Source: Loripinus fragilis
Lineage: Eukaryota > Mollusca > Bivalvia > Lucinida > Lucinidae
NCBI GenBank assembly: GCA_964019695.1
Contig: OZ026531.1
Coordinates: 6,395,701-6,459,700 of the forward strand
Direction of reading: 5' to 3'
Length of the DNA: 64,000 nt
Shown here: in pieces, positions 46,344 through 58,976 of the stretch
Numbering within the stretch: the first letter of the stretch is position 1
Layout: each line of letters starts with the position of its first letter
Position numbers and translations under genes: made by a program
Notes under the pieces: generated by a model
What the model saw: the letters and a program-made list of their open reading frames with translations, nothing else
Told to the model about the DNA's origin: nothing
The model's database searches: none

Positions 46344-48699
46344 AAAGCCTTTACTGCTCTCGCACATGCACGAAATGGGCGTACATATGGCATATTTTTT
46401 CAGTCAATGCTCAGACGAGACTTAATATGCATGCAGTCTTGCCAGAGCCTTCATTGCTCTCACACATACACAAAATGGGTGTGTTTATGGCCTATTTTAT
46501 CAGTCAGTGTTCAAACAAGCCTTAGCACGCGTGCAGTCTCACCAGAGCCTTCACTGCTCTCGCACATGCGCAAAATGGGCTTACATACCGCATATTCTTT
46601 CAGTCAATGCTCAGACGAGCCTTATTGTGTGTGTAGTCTTCCTGCTCTCGCACATGCACGAAATGGGCGTACATATGACATATTTTCAGTCAATGCTCAG
46701 ACGAGACTTAGTATGCATGCAGTCTTACCAGAGCATTCACTGCTCTCGCACATACACAAAATGGGTGTGTTTGTGGCATATTTTATTAGTCAATGTTCAA
46801 ACAAGCCTTAGCATGCGTGAAGTCCCACCAGAGCCTTCACTGCACTCGCACATGCGCAAAATGGACTTACATACCGCATATTCTTTCAGTCAATGCTCAG
46901 ACGAGCCTTATTGTGTGTGTAGTCTTCCTGCGAAATGGGCGTACATATGGCATATTTTTTCAGTCAATGCTCAGACGAGACTTAGTATGCATGCAGTCTT
47001 ACCAGAGCATTCACTGCTCTCGCACATACACAAAATGGGTGTGTTTGTGGCATATTTTATTAGTCAATGTTCAAACAAGCCTTAGAATGCGTGTAGTCTC
47101 ACCAGAGCCTTCACTGCTCTCGCACATGCGCAAAATGGGCTTACATACGGCATATTCTTTCAGTCAATGCTCAGACGAGCCTTATTATGTGTGCAGTCTT
47201 GCTAGAGCCTTCACTGCTCTCGCACATGCACAAAATGGACGTACATATACTGAAACAAAAAAGTTACGTCCGCTTGACGTTTATGTCTGCCAGTGCCAAA
47301 TGTATGAACGCATTTCATTTAAATTTTCACATTACCAACTGTGATTATTTAGAAACGTTTTCACCTAAGAGAAATTTATTTGGTAATCAGTAGAGCCGCT
47401 GACAAAGCAGCGAACACGAGTACCCTTAAAATCAAAAGTCACAACATCAATAGCTTGTGTGTCCATCATAATCCCGAATTTTACGCACATTTAAACATCA
47501 CTGAGCAAGCTCTATAGTAAGATGTTATGCTTGCTAGCTGTATGCATTGCTTTTTCGACCACAGCCATTAATCTGTAACATACTCTGACGTCACAAAACA
47601 TTGATCACGAGCGTGCGTGAAAACACTCAGAAAATTCATTTTTGGCCAAACATTTTGATAATCAACAGAATCGGACAAATTTGATTTTTTTTCGTCATCA
47701 CAAGCATTTCAACATTAATGAAGACCAATCAGCACCAAAACAATTGATAATGGAAATTTTCGGATGATTTTGGAGTAAGGGGTAGGGTATAAAACACAGA
47801 TTTAGTAACCTTTTGATGCATGACTTCAGCCATAGTTTTAGTTGTTCTCTTTTGTGTAATTGTTGTCATAAACAAACACAACACGTTAAAACAAAAACGG
47901 TCTCAATATAATGTTAGGTTAAGGAGCTTTGGAAGATCTTAAATTGTTATTTGTTTAATTCAAAGGGAGGTAATTTCAGTTAATTTTGTAAATTAAAGGT
48001 TTTGAACTGCAATTTCGCTCGTTCAATAAGCAGATTTGGGATTTTTTAGATGTGTTTTCATCGTCGAACGATCCTGACTGCCATTTAACGTAAAATGTGT
48101 CACGTTTTGATGAATAACTTCCTGATGATAATGGAAAAAGCTGTGTGCATATTAGGTTCAATAACCCTTCAAGATAAGAAGATAAAATGAAATAATTACC
48201 ATTTTTGTGTGTCCGACGTTTGATAAACATTTTGGTTTTATTTTTGTTGTGAACATCTTAACTAGATCGAAAGATTCAGTACCATGAAAAACGGACGTTT
48301 CTTTTTTGTTTGAGTATATGTCATATTTTTCAGTCAATGCTCAGACGAGACTTAGTATGCATGCAGTCTTGCCAGAGCATTCACTGCTCTCGCACATGCA
48401 CAAAATGGGTGTGTTCATGGCATCTTTTATCAGTCAATACTCAAACAAGCCTTAGCATGCGTGCAGTCTCGCCAGAGCCTTCACTGCTCTCGCACATGCA
48501 CAAAATGGGCGTACATTTGGTATATCCTAGCATTCAATGCTCAGACGCGCATGAGCATGTGTGCAGTCTCGCTAGAGCCTTCACTGCTCTCACACACGCA
48601 TGCACAAAATGGGCGTACATAGGGCATATTCTTTCAGTCAATGCCCAGACGCGCCTGAGCATGCGCACAGTCTCGTCAGAGCCTTTGCGGCTCGCACAT
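46344..48699 (+). repeat. Minisatellite block 13, TIR element and 14 bp deletion
   Basis: GTCTTCCTGCGAAATGGG at ~46922-46939 has lost 14 bp (TCTCGCACATGCAC) of a sub-repeat, as has block 15. Confidence 0.94.
47248..48316. mobile_element. TIR DNA element, copy 6 (1069 bp)
   Basis: TA at 47246-47247 and 48317-48318. One T is missing in ACCATTTTTGTG (~48198), which truncates the 120-codon minus frame present in the other copies. Confidence 0.86.
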
Positions 48700-50527
48700 T
48701 GACACATTTGAATGTAGACAAAGAATCAGGTCAAAGTCTGTGCATGTTTACAAATCGAATTTCTACATATACAATAAGTACCAAAATGCTGTGCGATGGC
48801 TCAAATATAATACATGTTTAATGGTATGTTGTCGTCTGAACCGATAGTTTCGTATTTTATTTCTTCTTGTAGAAACAGCTGTCACTCTACAGGTCATTTG
48901 GGTCCAAATTTGTTCATATGTCTAACTTTTAGTGGCCAAATATTGCATTTTTGACCCATTTACAAGGATAACCTAAAAATCGTCCACTCCCAAATTCGAA
49001 CCTGTGCAGCCAAATGCATTATTAACTATGTGTAACATGCTGAGCCAGCGCATGAGATTGTGATAATTTTACTGCAGTTTTGAGCAATGAAAGGCTCAAT
49101 CTAGTCTGTGCATCTATTCAGACTCACTTGAGTCTTCATGGGCGTAGAGGAAGGCTTACGTCAAAAATCATGGCCTCTGTCTACACTAGGTAGCTGTACA
49201 CGCATATTTATGGAAAAGCTTAACGCACATGTGATATGTATACAAATCTCATGTGCTTGCTGAAATAGTGTATTAAGGTGTACGTCTAATACGTTGTTTG
49301 GATAGTGATTGATCTTCTCACGAATATGGGTTAAAACCCAAGGTGTACACATCACTCATTAGGTGAGTGGGCACTTTGTCCAAGTCATTAGATTGCATGC
49401 AACATTAACATTATGGCATTATTTTACCATTGGGCTCAGAATAGAAAGTCATTTTGTCTTTTTTGTGCGCATAATTAGCAGATATACAATCAATAAAAAG
49501 TTTAACCCTCATTGTGCTTACCTAATACATAACCATAGAATCATTTTCTGCATTTCATTAACCTAAAACCCTATCCCATCTCTCGTGTATTATTAAAAAA
49601 GGTCCAGCTGGCAAGAGACCCCTTGAAAAATTGACATCCAGCAGGCCAGGGTAACCTCGAAAAAAAAAACAAAGGAAATCAGAACAAACAAAAAACTTTG
49701 AAAAAGGGAAAATAAAAAAGGGGCCTTTCCTTACGAATCCTCCCTCGGAGAAATTCGTTTGATGACAAGACCTTGCATCAGGTCTCGTCATGTAACCGTC
49801 CAAAAGAGTTTTGGACAGGCTAGGTAAACACATTAATTTAAGAAGTTGCGTTTCACTAAAGTTAAATGCATAGAAATTATTAGCTTATTTTGGTAAAAAA
49901 ATATGCTGTTTTAAATAAATCAGTACTTGGCTTAAATTTTGATGTGCTCTTACATAGAAAAATATGACCAAGTGCATTTATTTAAAATCATGTTTCATTA
50001 GACAGGTTTCTTTGCTTTTGAGTTGAGTTTGAAAATCACACATGAGTAATGCCCCTTAACACTTTAACACAGGGTTCCTATTTATATGAATTATATACCT
50101 ATGGCTTAATAAGCCTGGTGGTACAGGTTCGAACCCTGTGAAGAAGAAAAAAAAAGAAAATATTTTTTTTTAGATTTTTTTAAATTCATTGCATTGGTTG
50201 CATTTTCTCTTTTTGTTGTATTTGTACTTAACATCACTATCAACACTTTTAAGCCATATACCTATTGTCAATCATTATACAAACAACGTTCTTGGGCGGA
50301 TTATTTTGAAATGGTTTAGCAGACCTTAGTGCATGCATACTATCACATTCATATTTTTGTGTACAAGACTTAATGACACTGATGCGACTACACAGATGCA
50401 CATTCTAATCAAGACCTTCACTGTTTGTCTTTGTGATAAATACAACTTCCCATGAGCTGCTTCGTTTGTTTTCTTTTTATATGCATATTATGTCAACTTG
50501 CTACGAAGCACATTCAGAATTGAGACA
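48700..50527 (+). repeat. Spacer 14, with a 65 bp deletion
   Basis: AATAAGCCTGGTGG (~50109) marks the loss of most of the tRNA-like segment; also GGTTGCATTTTC (~50196) and ATCATTATAC (~50271). Confidence 0.92.
50113..50139 (+). mobile_element. tRNA-derived SINE-like head, copy 14 (only the T arm left)
   Basis: A 65-bp deletion between two CC dinucleotides removed the A box, D arm and central region; B box and T arm remain. Confidence 0.5.
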
Positions 50528-52900
50528 AAAGCCTTTACTGCTCTCGCACATGCACGAAATGGGCGTACATATGGCATATTTTTTCAGTCAATGCTCAGAC
50601 GAGACTTAATATGCATGCAGTCTTGCCAGAGCCTTCATTGCTCTCACACATACACAAAATGGGTGTGTTTATGGCATATTTTATTAGTCAATGTTCAAAC
50701 AAGCCTTAGCATGCGTGAAGTCCCATCAGAGCCTTCACTGCACTCGCACATGCGCAAAATGGGCTTACATACCGCATATTCTTTCAGTCAATGCTCAGAC
50801 GAGCCTTATTGTGTGTGTAGTCTTCCTGCTCTCGCACATGCACGAAATGGGCGTACATATGACATATTTTCAGTCAATGCTCAGACGAGACTTAGTATGC
50901 ATGCAGTCTTACCAGAGCATTCACTGCTCTCGCACATACACAAAATGGGTGTGTTTGTGGCATATTTTATTAGTCAATGTTCAAACAAGCCTTAGCATGC
51001 GTGAAGTCCCACCAGAGCCTTCACTGCACTCGCACATGCGCAAAATGGACTTACATACCGCATATTCTTTCAGTCAATGCTCAGACGAGCCTTATTGTGT
51101 GTGTAGTCTTCCTGCTCTCGCACATGCACGAAATGGGCGTACATATGGCATATTTTTTCAGTCAGTGCTCAGACGAGACTAAGTATGCATGCAGTCTTAC
51201 CAGAGCATTCACTGCTCTCGCACATACACAAAATGGGTGTGTTTGTGGCATATTTTATTAGTCAATGTTCAAACAAGCCTTAGAATGCGTGTAGTCTCAC
51301 CAGAGCCTTCACTGCTCTCGCACATGCGCAAAATGGGCTTACATACGGCATATTCTTTCAGTCAATGCTCAGACGAGCCTTATTATGTGTGCAGTCTTGC
51401 TAGAGCCTTCACTGCTCTCGCACATGCACAAAATGGACGTACATATACTGAAACAAAAAAGTTACGTCCGCTTGACGTTTATGTCTGCCAGTGCCAAATG
51501 TATGAACGCATTTCATTTAAATTTTCACATTACCAACTGTGATTATTTAGAAACGTTTTCACCTAAGAGAAATTTATTTGGTAATCAGTAGAGCCGCTGA
51601 CAAAGCAGCGAACACGAGTACCCTTAAAATCAAAAGTCACAACATCAATAGCTTGTGTGTCCATCATAATCCCTAATTTTACGCACATTTAAACATCACT
51701 GAGCAAGCTCTATAGTAAGATGTTATGCTTGCTAGCTGTATGCATTGCTTTTTCGACCACAGCCATTAATCTGTAACATACTCTGACGTCACAAAACATT
51801 GATCACGAGCGTGCGTGAAAACACTCAGAAAATTCATTTTTGGCCAAACATTTTGATAATCAACAGAATCGGACAAATTTGATTTTTTTTTTCGTCATCA
51901 CAAGCATTTCAACATTAATGAAGACCAATCAGCACCAAAACAATTGATAATGGAAATTTTCGGATGATTTTGGAGTAAGGGGTAGGGTATAAAACACAGA
52001 TTTAGTAACCTTTTGATGCATGACTTCAGCCATAGTTTTAGTTGTTCTCTTTTGTGTAATTGTTGTCATAAACAAACACAACACGTTAAAACAAAAACGG
52101 TCTCAATATAATGTTAGGTTAAGGAGCTTTGGAAGATCTTAAATTGTTATTTGTTTAATTCAAAGGGAGGTAATTTCAGTTAATTTTGTAAATTAAAGGT
52201 TTTGAACTGCAATTTCGCTCGTTCAATAAGCAGATTTGGGATTTTTTAGATGTGTTTTCATCGTCGAACGATCCTGACTGCCATTTAACGTAAAATGTGT
52301 CACGTTTTGATGAATAACTTCCTGATGATAATGGAAAAAGCTGTGTGCATATTAGGTTCAATAACCCTTCAAGATAAGAAGATAAAATGAAATAATTACC
52401 ATTTTTTGTGTGTCCGACGTTTGATAAACATTTTGGTTTTATTTTTGTTGTGAACATCTTAACTATATCGAAAGATTCAGTACCATGAAAAACGGACGTT
52501 TCTTTTTTGTTTGAGTATATGTCATATTTTTCAGTCAATGCTCAGACGAGACTTAGTATGCATGCAGTCTTGCCAGAGCATTCACTGCTCTCGCACATGC
52601 ACAAAATGGGTGTGTTCATGGCATCTTTTATCAGTCAATACTCAAACAAGCCTTAGCATGCGTGCAGTCTCGCCAGAGCCTTCACTGCTCTCGCACATGC
52701 ACAAAATGGGCGTACATTTGGTATATCCTAGCATTCAATGCTCAGACGCGCATGAGCATGTGTGCAGTCTCGCTAGAGCCTTCACTGCTCTCACACACGC
52801 ATGCACAAAATGGGCGTACATAGGGCATATTCTTTCAGTCAATGCCCAGACGCGCCTGAGCATGCGCACAGTCTCGTCAGAGCCTTTGCGGCTCGCACAT
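50528..52900 (+). repeat. Minisatellite block 14, interrupted by a TIR element
   Basis: The second sub-repeat carries TTATTAGTCAATG and GTGAAGTCCCATCAG (~50680-50730), normally found three sub-repeats later. This suggests a small internal conversion tract. Confidence 0.94.
51446..52517. mobile_element. TIR DNA element, copy 7 (1072 bp)
   Basis: TA at 51444-51445 and 52518-52519. Two extra T bases in a T-run (~51883-51893), AATCCCTAATTTT (~51669) and AACTATATCG (~52461). Confidence 0.86.
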
Positions 52901-54792
52901 TGACACATTTGAATGTAGACAAAGAATCAGGTCAAAGTCTGTGCATGTTTACAAATCGAATTTCTACATATACAATAAGTACCAAAATGCTGTGCGATGG
53001 CTCAAATATAATACATGTTTAATGGTATGTTGTCGTCTGAACCGATAGTTTCGTATTTTATTTCTTCTTGTAGAAACAGCTGTCACTCTACAGGTCATTT
53101 GGGTCCAAATTTGTTCATATGTCTAACTTTTAGTGGCCAAATATTGCATTTTTGACCCATTTACAAGGATAACCTAAAAATCGTCCACTCCCAAATTCGA
53201 ACCTGTGCAGCCAAATGCATTATTAACTATGTGTAACATGCTGAGCCAGCGCATGAGATTGTGATAATTTTACTGCAGTTTTGAGCAATGAAAGGCTCAA
53301 TCTAGTCTGTGCATCTATTCAGACTCACTTGAGTCTTCATGGGCGTAGAGGAAGGCTTACGTCAAAAATCATGGCCTCTGTCTACACTAGGTAGCTGTAC
53401 ACGCATATTTATGGAAAAGCTTAACGCACATGTGATATGTATACAAATCTCATGTGCTTGCTGAAATAGTGTATTAAGGTGTACGTCTAATACGTTGTTT
53501 GGATAGTGATTGATCTTCTCACGAATATGGGTTAAAACCCAAGGTGTACACATCACTCATTAGGTGAGTGGGCACTTTGTCCAAGTCATTAGATTGCATG
53601 CAACATTAACATTATGGCATTATTTTACCATTGGGCTCAGAATAGAAAGTCATTTTGTCTTTTTTGTGCGCATAATTAGCAGATATACAATCAATAAAAA
53701 GTTTAACCCTCATTGTGCTTACCTAATACATAACCATAGAATCATTTTCTGCATTTCATTAACCTAAAACCCTATCCCATCTCTCGTGTATTATTAAAAA
53801 AGGTCCAGCTGGCAAGAGACCCCTTGAAAAATTGACATCCAGCAGGCCAGGGTAACCTCGAAAAAAAAACAAAGGAAATCAGAACAAACAAAAAACTTTG
53901 AAAAAGGGAAAATAAAAAAGGGGCCTTTCCTTACGAATCCTCCCTCGGAGAAATTCGTTTGATGACAAGACCTTGCATCAGGTCTCGTCATGTAACCGTC
54001 CAAAAGAGTTTTGGACAGGCTAGGTAAACACATTAATTTAAGAAGTTGCGTTTCACTAAAGTTAAATGCATAGAAATTATTAGCTTATTTTGGTAAAAAA
54101 ATATGCTGTTTTAAATAAATCAGTACTTGGCTTAAATTTTGATGTGCTCTTACATAGAAAAATATGACCAAGTGCATTTATTTAAAATCATGTTTCATTA
54201 GACAGGGTTCTTTGCTTTTGAGTTGAGTTTGAAAATCACACATGAGTAATGCCCCTTAACACTTTAACACAGGGTTCCTATTTATATGAATTATATACCT
54301 ATGGCTTAATAAGCCCAAATAGCTCAGGGGTTAAGTGGTTAAGTTAACCAGACTAATACATTCAGAAGACTAGAATACCCTGGTGGTACAGGTTCGAACC
54401 CTGTGAAGAAGAAAAAAAAAGAAAATATCTTTTTTTAGATTTTTTTAAATTCATTGCATTGGTTTCATTTTCTCTTTTTGTTGTATTTGTACTTAACATC
54501 ACTATCAACACTTTTAAGCCATATACCTATTGTCAATCATCATACAAACAACGTTCTTGGGCGGATTATTTTGAAATGGTTTAGCAGACCTTAGTGCATG
54601 CATACTATCACATTCATATTTTTGTGTACAAGACTTAATGACACTGATGCGACTACACAGATGCACATTCTAATCAAGACCTTCACTGTTTGTCTTTGTG
54701 ATAAATACAACTTCCCATGAGCTGCTTCGTTTGTTTTCTTTTTATATGCATATTATGTCAACTTGCTACGAAGCACATTCAGAATTGAGACA
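52901..54792 (+). repeat. Spacer 15
   Basis: Full-length; private GACAGGGTTC (~54203) and AATATCTTTTTT (~54424). Confidence 0.92.
54313..54404 (+). mobile_element. tRNA-derived SINE-like head, copy 15
   Basis: Full-length, both boxes and T arm intact. Confidence 0.57.
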
Positions 54793-57149
54793 AAAGCCTT
54801 TACTGCTCTCGCACATGCACGAAATGGGCGTACATATGGCATATTTTTTCAGTCAATGCTCAGACGAGACTTAATATGCATGCAGTCTTGCCAGAGCCTT
54901 CATTGCTCTCACACATACACAAAATGGGTGTGTTTATGGCATATTTTATCAGTCAGTGTTCAAACAAGCCTTAGCATGCGTGCAGTCTCACCAGAGCCTT
55001 CACTGCTCTCGCACATGCGCAAAATGGGCTTACATACCGCACATTCTTTCAGTCAATGCTCAGACGAGCCTTATTGTGTGTGTAGTCTTCCTGCTCTCGC
55101 ACATGCACGAAATGGGCGTACATATGACATATTTTCAGTCAATGCTCAGACGAGACTTAGTATGCATGCAGTCTTACCAGAGCATTCACTGCTCTCGCAC
55201 ATACACAAAATGGGTGTGTTTGTGGCATATTTTATTAGTCAATGTTCAAACAAGCCTTAGCATGCGTGAAGTCCCACCAGAGCCTTCACTGCACTCGCAC
55301 ATGCGCAAAATGGACTTACATACCGCATATTCTTTCAGTCAATGCTCAGACGAGCCTTATTGTGTGTGTAGTCTTCCTGCGAAATGGGCGTACATATGGC
55401 ATATTTTTTCAGTCAATGCTCAGACGAGACTTAGTATGCATGCAGTCTTACCAGAGCATTCACTGCTCTCGCACATACACAAAATGGGTGTGTTTGTGGC
55501 ATATTTTATTAGTCAATGTTCAAACAAGCCTTAGAATGCGTGTAGTCTCACCAGAGCCTTCACTGCTCTCGCACATGCGCAAAATGGGCTTACATACGGC
55601 ATATTCTTTCAGTCAATGCTCAGACGAGCCTTATTATGTGTGCAGTCTTGCTAGAGCCTTCACTGCTCTCGCACATGCACAAAATGGACGTACATATACT
55701 GAAACAAAAAAGTTACGTCCGCTTGACGTTTATGTCTGCCAGTGCCAAATGCATGAACGCATTTCATTTAAATTTTCACATTACCAACTGTGATTATTTA
55801 GAAACGTTTTCACCTAAGAGAAATTTATTTGGTAATCAGTAGAGCCGCTGACAAAGCAGCGAACACGAGTACCCTTAAAATCAAAAGTCACAACATCAAT
55901 AGCTTGTGTGTCCATCATAATCCCGAATTTTACGCACATTTAAACATCACTGAGCAAGCTCTATAGTAAGATGTTATGCTTGCTAGCTGTATGCATTGCT
56001 TTTTCGACCACAGCCATTAATCTGTAACATACTCTGACGTCACAAAACATTGATCACGAGCGTGCGTGAAAACACTCAGAAAATTCATTTTTGGCCAAAC
56101 ATTTTGATAATCAACAGAATCGGACAAATTTGATTTTTTTTCGTCATCACAAGCATTTCAACATTAATGAAGACCAATCAGCACCAAAACAATTGATAAT
56201 GGAAATTTTCGGATGATTTTGGAGTAAGGGGTAGGGTATAAAACACAGATTTAGTAACCTTTTGATGCATGACTTCAGCCATAGTTTTAGTTGTTCTCTT
56301 TTGTGTAATTGTTGTCATAAACAAACACAACACGTTAAAACAAAAACGGTCTCAATATAATGTTAGGTTAAGGAGCTTTGGAAGATCTTAAATTGTTATT
56401 TGTTTAATTCAAAGGGAGGTAATTTCAGTTAATTTTGTAAATTAAAGGTTTTGAACTGCAATTTCGCTCGTTCAATAAGCAGATTTGGGATTTTTTAGAT
56501 GTGTTTTCATCGTCGAACGATCCTGACTGCCATTTAACGTAAAATGTGTCACGTTTTGATGAATAACTTCCTGATGATAATGGAAAAAGCTGTGTGCATA
56601 TTAGGTTCAATAACCCTTCAAGATAAGAAGATAAAATGAAATAATTACCATTTTTTGTGTGTCCGACGTTTGATAAACATTTTGGTTTTATTTTTGTTGT
56701 GAACATCTTAACTAGATCGAAAGATTCAGTACCATGAAAAACGGACGTTTCTTTTTTGTTTGAGTATATGTCATATTTTTCAGTCAATGCTCAGACGAGA
56801 CTTAGTATGCATGCAGTCTTGCCAGAGCATTCACTGCTCTCGCACATGCACAAAATGGGTGTGTTCATGGCATCTTTTATCAGTCAATACTCAAACAAGC
56901 CTTAGCATGCGTGCAGTCTCGCCAGAGCCTTCACTGCTCTCGCACATGCACAAAATGGGCGTACATTTGGTATATCCTAGCATTCAATGCTCAGACGCGC
57001 ATGAGCATGTGTGCAGTCTCGCTAGAGCCTTCACTGCTCTCACACACGCATGCACAAAATGGGCGTACATAGGGCATATTCTTTCAGTCAATGCCCAGAC
57101 GCGCCTGAGCATGCGCACAGTCTCGTCAGAGCCTTTGCGGCTCGCACAT
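54793..57149 (+). repeat. Minisatellite block 15, TIR element and 14 bp deletion
   Basis: Shares the 14-bp deletion of block 13 (~55371-55388), at an offset of about 8.45 kb; private CCGCACATTC (~55038). Confidence 0.94.
55697..56766. mobile_element. TIR DNA element, copy 8 (1070 bp)
   Basis: TA at 55695-55696 and 56767-56768. CCAAATGCATG (~55745) replaces CCAAATGTATG and is shared with copy 9. Confidence 0.86.
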
Positions 57150-58976
57150 TGACACATTTGAATGTAGACAAAGAATCAGGTCAAAGTCTGTGCATGTTTA
57201 CAAATCGAATTTCTACATATACAATAAGTACCAAAATGCTGTGCGATGGCTCAAATATAATACATGTTTAATGGTATGTTGTCGTCTGAACCGATAGTTT
57301 CGTATTTTATTTCTTCTTGTAGAAACAGCTGTCACTCTACAGGTCATTTGGGTCCAAATTTGTTCATATGTCTAACTTTTAGTGGCCAAATATTGCATTT
57401 TTGACCCATTTACAAGGATAACCTAAAAATCGTCCACTCCCAAATTCGAACCTGTGCAGCCAAATGCATTATTAACTATGTGTAACATGCTGAGCCAGCG
57501 CATGAGATTGTGATAATTTTACTGCAGTTTTGAGCAATGAAAGGCTCAATCTAGTCTGTGCATCTATTCAGACTCACTTGAGTCTTCATGGGCGTAGAGG
57601 AAGGCTTACGTCAAAAATCATGGCCTCTGTCTACACTAGGTAGCTGTACACGCATATTTATGGAAAAGCTTAACGCACATGTGATATGTATACAAATCTC
57701 ATGTGCTTGCTGAAATAGTGTATTAAGGTGTACGTCTAATACGTTGTTTGGATAGTGATTGATCTTCTCACGAATATGGGTTAAAACCCAAGGTGTACAC
57801 ATCACTCATTAGGTGAGTGGGCACTTTGTCCAAGTCATTAGATTGCATGCAACATTAACATTATGGCATTATTTTACCATTGGGCTCAGAATAGAAAGTC
57901 ATTTTGTCTTTTTTGTGCGCATAATTAGCAGATATACAATCAATAAAAAGTTTAACCCTCATTGTGCTTACCTAATACATAACCATAGAATCATTTTCTG
58001 CATTTCATTAACCTAAAACCCTATCCCATCTCTCGTGTATTATTAAAAAAGGTCCAGCTGGCAAGAGACCCCTTGAAAAATTGACATCCAGCAGGCCAGG
58101 GTAACCTCGAAAAAAAAACAAAGGAAATCAGAACAAACAAAAAACTTTGAAAAAGGGAAAATAAAAAAGGGGCCTTTCCTTACGAATCCTCCCTCGGAGA
58201 AATTCGTTTGATGACAAGACCTTGCATCAGGTCTCGTCATGTAACCGTCCAAAAGAGTTTTGGACAGGCTAGGTAAACACATTAATTTAAGAAGTTGCGT
58301 TTCACTAAAGTTAAATGCATAGAAATTATTAGCTTATTTTGGTAAAAAAATATGCTGTTTTAAATAAATCAGTACTTGGCTTAAATTTTGATGTGCTCTT
58401 ACATAGAAAAATATGACCAAGTGCATTTATTTAAAATCATGTTTCATTAGACAGGTTTCTTTGCTTTTGAGTTGAGTTTGAAAATCACACATGAGTAATG
58501 CCCCTTAACACTTTAACACAGGGTTCCTATTTATATGAATTATATACCTATGGCTTAATAAGCCTGGTGGTACAGGTTCGAACCCTGTGAAGAAGAAAAA
58601 AAAAGAAAATATTTTTTTTTAGATTTTTTTAAATTTATTGCATTGGTTTCATTTTCTCTTTTTGTTGTATTTGTACTTAACATCACTATCAACACTTTTA
58701 AGCCATATACCTATTGTCAATCATCATACAAACAACGTTCTTGGGCGGATTATTTTGAAATGGTTTAGCAGACCTTAGTGCATGCATACTATCACATTCA
58801 TATTTTTGTGTACAAGACTTAATGACACTGATGCGACTACACAGATGCACATTCTAATCAAGACCTTCACTGTTTGTCTTTGTGATAAATACAACTTCCC
58901 ATGAGCTGCTTCGTTTGTTTTCTTTTTATATGCATATTATGTCAACTTGCTACGAAGCACATTCAGAATTGAGACA
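57150..58976 (+). repeat. Spacer 16, with the same 65 bp deletion as spacer 14
   Basis: Identical deletion junction at ~58561, about 8.45 kb from the one in spacer 14; private AAATTTATTGC (~58632). Confidence 0.92.
58562..58588 (+). mobile_element. tRNA-derived SINE-like head, copy 16 (only the T arm left)
   Basis: Same deletion as copy 14; B box and perfect T arm remain, no A box. Confidence 0.5.
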
